DNA of 64,000 nt, from assembly GCA_945874535.1 (NCBI GenBank), contig CAMCGZ010000013.1, positions 1-64,000 of the forward strand, given 5' to 3'. Under the pieces are notes generated by a model that worked only from the letters and a program-made list of their open reading frames with translations, did not search any database and was not told the DNA's origin. Source of the stretch: Bdellovibrio sp. ZAP7. GTDB taxonomy: Bacteria > Bdellovibrionota > UBA1018 > CAIMNF01. A program made the position numbers and the translations under genes. How positions within the stretch are numbered: position 1 is the stretch's first letter; every line of letters starts with the position of its first letter. Shown here one piece after another: positions 63,676 through 64,000 of the stretch.

Positions 63676-64000
63676 CACTCGGAGCCCACCTCAAGAAACG
63701 CAGACTGGAATTGGGCCGGAGCCTCGAGCAGCTGGCCGCCTCGACCAAAATCCACATCCGAATCCTCTCTGCGATCGAGGAGGATCGCTACAGCGAGCTG
63801 CCCGCACGCGCCTTCACCCGAGGGTTCATTGTCAATTACACCAAAGCCCTGAAGCTCAACCCCAACGAAATACTCGAGACCTATCAAGCCTTTCTCGAGT
63901 CCAAGTTCTCCGAGCGTCCGGATCGGGATCATGGTCACCAGGGCTACGCTTTTGAAGGCCGGGAACTCGAGCAGAATCGCCGATGGATGATGGTGGGAGG
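63672..64000 (+). CDS. RodZ-like HTH protein (partial, right edge)
   Basis: Not in the ORF track because it runs off the right edge. GTG 63672 overlaps the TPR gene stop (GTGA). The visible 109 codons give the RodZ-type HTH_25 domain: LGAHLKKRRLELGRSLEQLA, then KIHIRILSAIEEDRYSELPA and FTRGFIVNYTKALKLNP. In RodZ this cytoplasmic domain binds MreB and a membrane segment follows. The sequence ends in RRWMMVGG, which may begin that membrane span. Alternatives are other cytoskeletal HTH-type proteins. Confidence 0.85.
   Translation, partial: MTLGAHLKKRRLELGRSLEQLAASTKIHIRILSAIEEDRYSELPARAFTRGFIVNYTKALKLNPNEILETYQAFLESKFSERPDRDHGHQGYAFEGRELEQNRRWMMVG

Noticed and set aside
1-64000. CRISPR array, IS element, rRNA operon or canonical parS
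   Set aside because: No regularly spaced repeats, transposase ORF, rRNA sequence or TGTTTCACGTGAAACA site was seen on reading through the window.

Overview
The window reads as a moderately GC-rich chromosome segment from a Gram-negative bacterium with two membranes. Envelope evidence includes an ADP-heptose-type glycosyltransferase, a BamE-like lipoprotein, an outer-membrane beta-barrel, an RseP-type protease, lipoproteins with clear lipoboxes and a RodZ-like cell-shape protein. The CFI-box protein, the COG4586/4587/3694-type ABC exporter and a histone-H1-like lysine-rich protein suggest the old 'deltaproteobacterial' area (Bdellovibrionota or Myxococcota-like). That placement is inference; no rRNA gene is present to settle it.

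Layout. 1-5.3 kb: a cysteine-rich secreted protein cut by the left edge, a large membrane protein, a sigma-54-type activator, a lysine-rich protein and a methyltransferase. 5.4-8.9 kb: a secreted protein of unknown function coupled to an ABC-2 exporter (ATPase and two permeases). 8.95-11.1 kb: a pair of large palindromes followed by a plasmid-style parA-parB pair and a terminator. 11.1-13.5 kb: a CobW-family GTPase and a secreted phospholipase-D-like protein, both on the minus strand. 13.8-26.3 kb: a long minus-strand block, in transcription order rpsB, tsf, (terminator), pyrH, frr, uppS, cdsA, rseP, tsaB, pssA, a CFI-box/beta-barrel fusion protein, truA, tig. 26.5-26.9 kb: a frameshifted RCC1-repeat lipoprotein pseudogene. 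27-30.9 kb: a sulfur region with cysK, a DUF2237 gene and, divergently, a persulfide-dioxygenase-like enzyme, a periplasmic rhodanese and a YeiH/UPF0324 transporter.

30.9-45.3 kb: the classic transcription/translation cluster on the minus strand, in order tRNA-Thr(UGU), tRNA-Tyr, tRNA-Gly, tRNA-Thr(GGU), tuf, tRNA-Trp, secE, nusG, rplK, rplA, rplJ, rplL, rpoB, rpoC, tRNA-Val(CAC), tRNA-Val(UAC). Terminators or hairpins follow tuf, rpoC and the last tRNA, and a large hairpin sits between rplL and rpoB. A 22-bp copy of the tRNA-Val 3' end lies just beyond the cluster.

45.4-53.8 kb: a YkgJ-like protein, then a tightly overlapping minus-strand operon (GT9, GT2, amidotransferase, UPF0104 membrane protein, short RecQ-like helicase, MeaB GTPase), a glutathione S-transferase, a lipoprotein and an unknown protein. 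53.8-61.3 kb: a minus-strand operon lepA, GT39-type glycosyltransferase, TSUP exporter, pyrB, pyrC, carA (pyrimidine synthesis). 61.4-64 kb: a plus-strand run of a BamE-like lipoprotein, an RlmD-type methyltransferase, a TPR lipoprotein and a RodZ-like protein cut by the right edge.

Most of the window is conserved core machinery. The parts least explained by known families are the CFI-box/beta-barrel fusion, the parAB locus with its palindromes, the histidine-rich insert in trigger factor, the three-PDZ RseP, the lysine-rich protein, the RCC1 remnant and the secreted-protein/ABC-exporter unit. No CRISPR array, complete transposon or recognisable defence system was seen.
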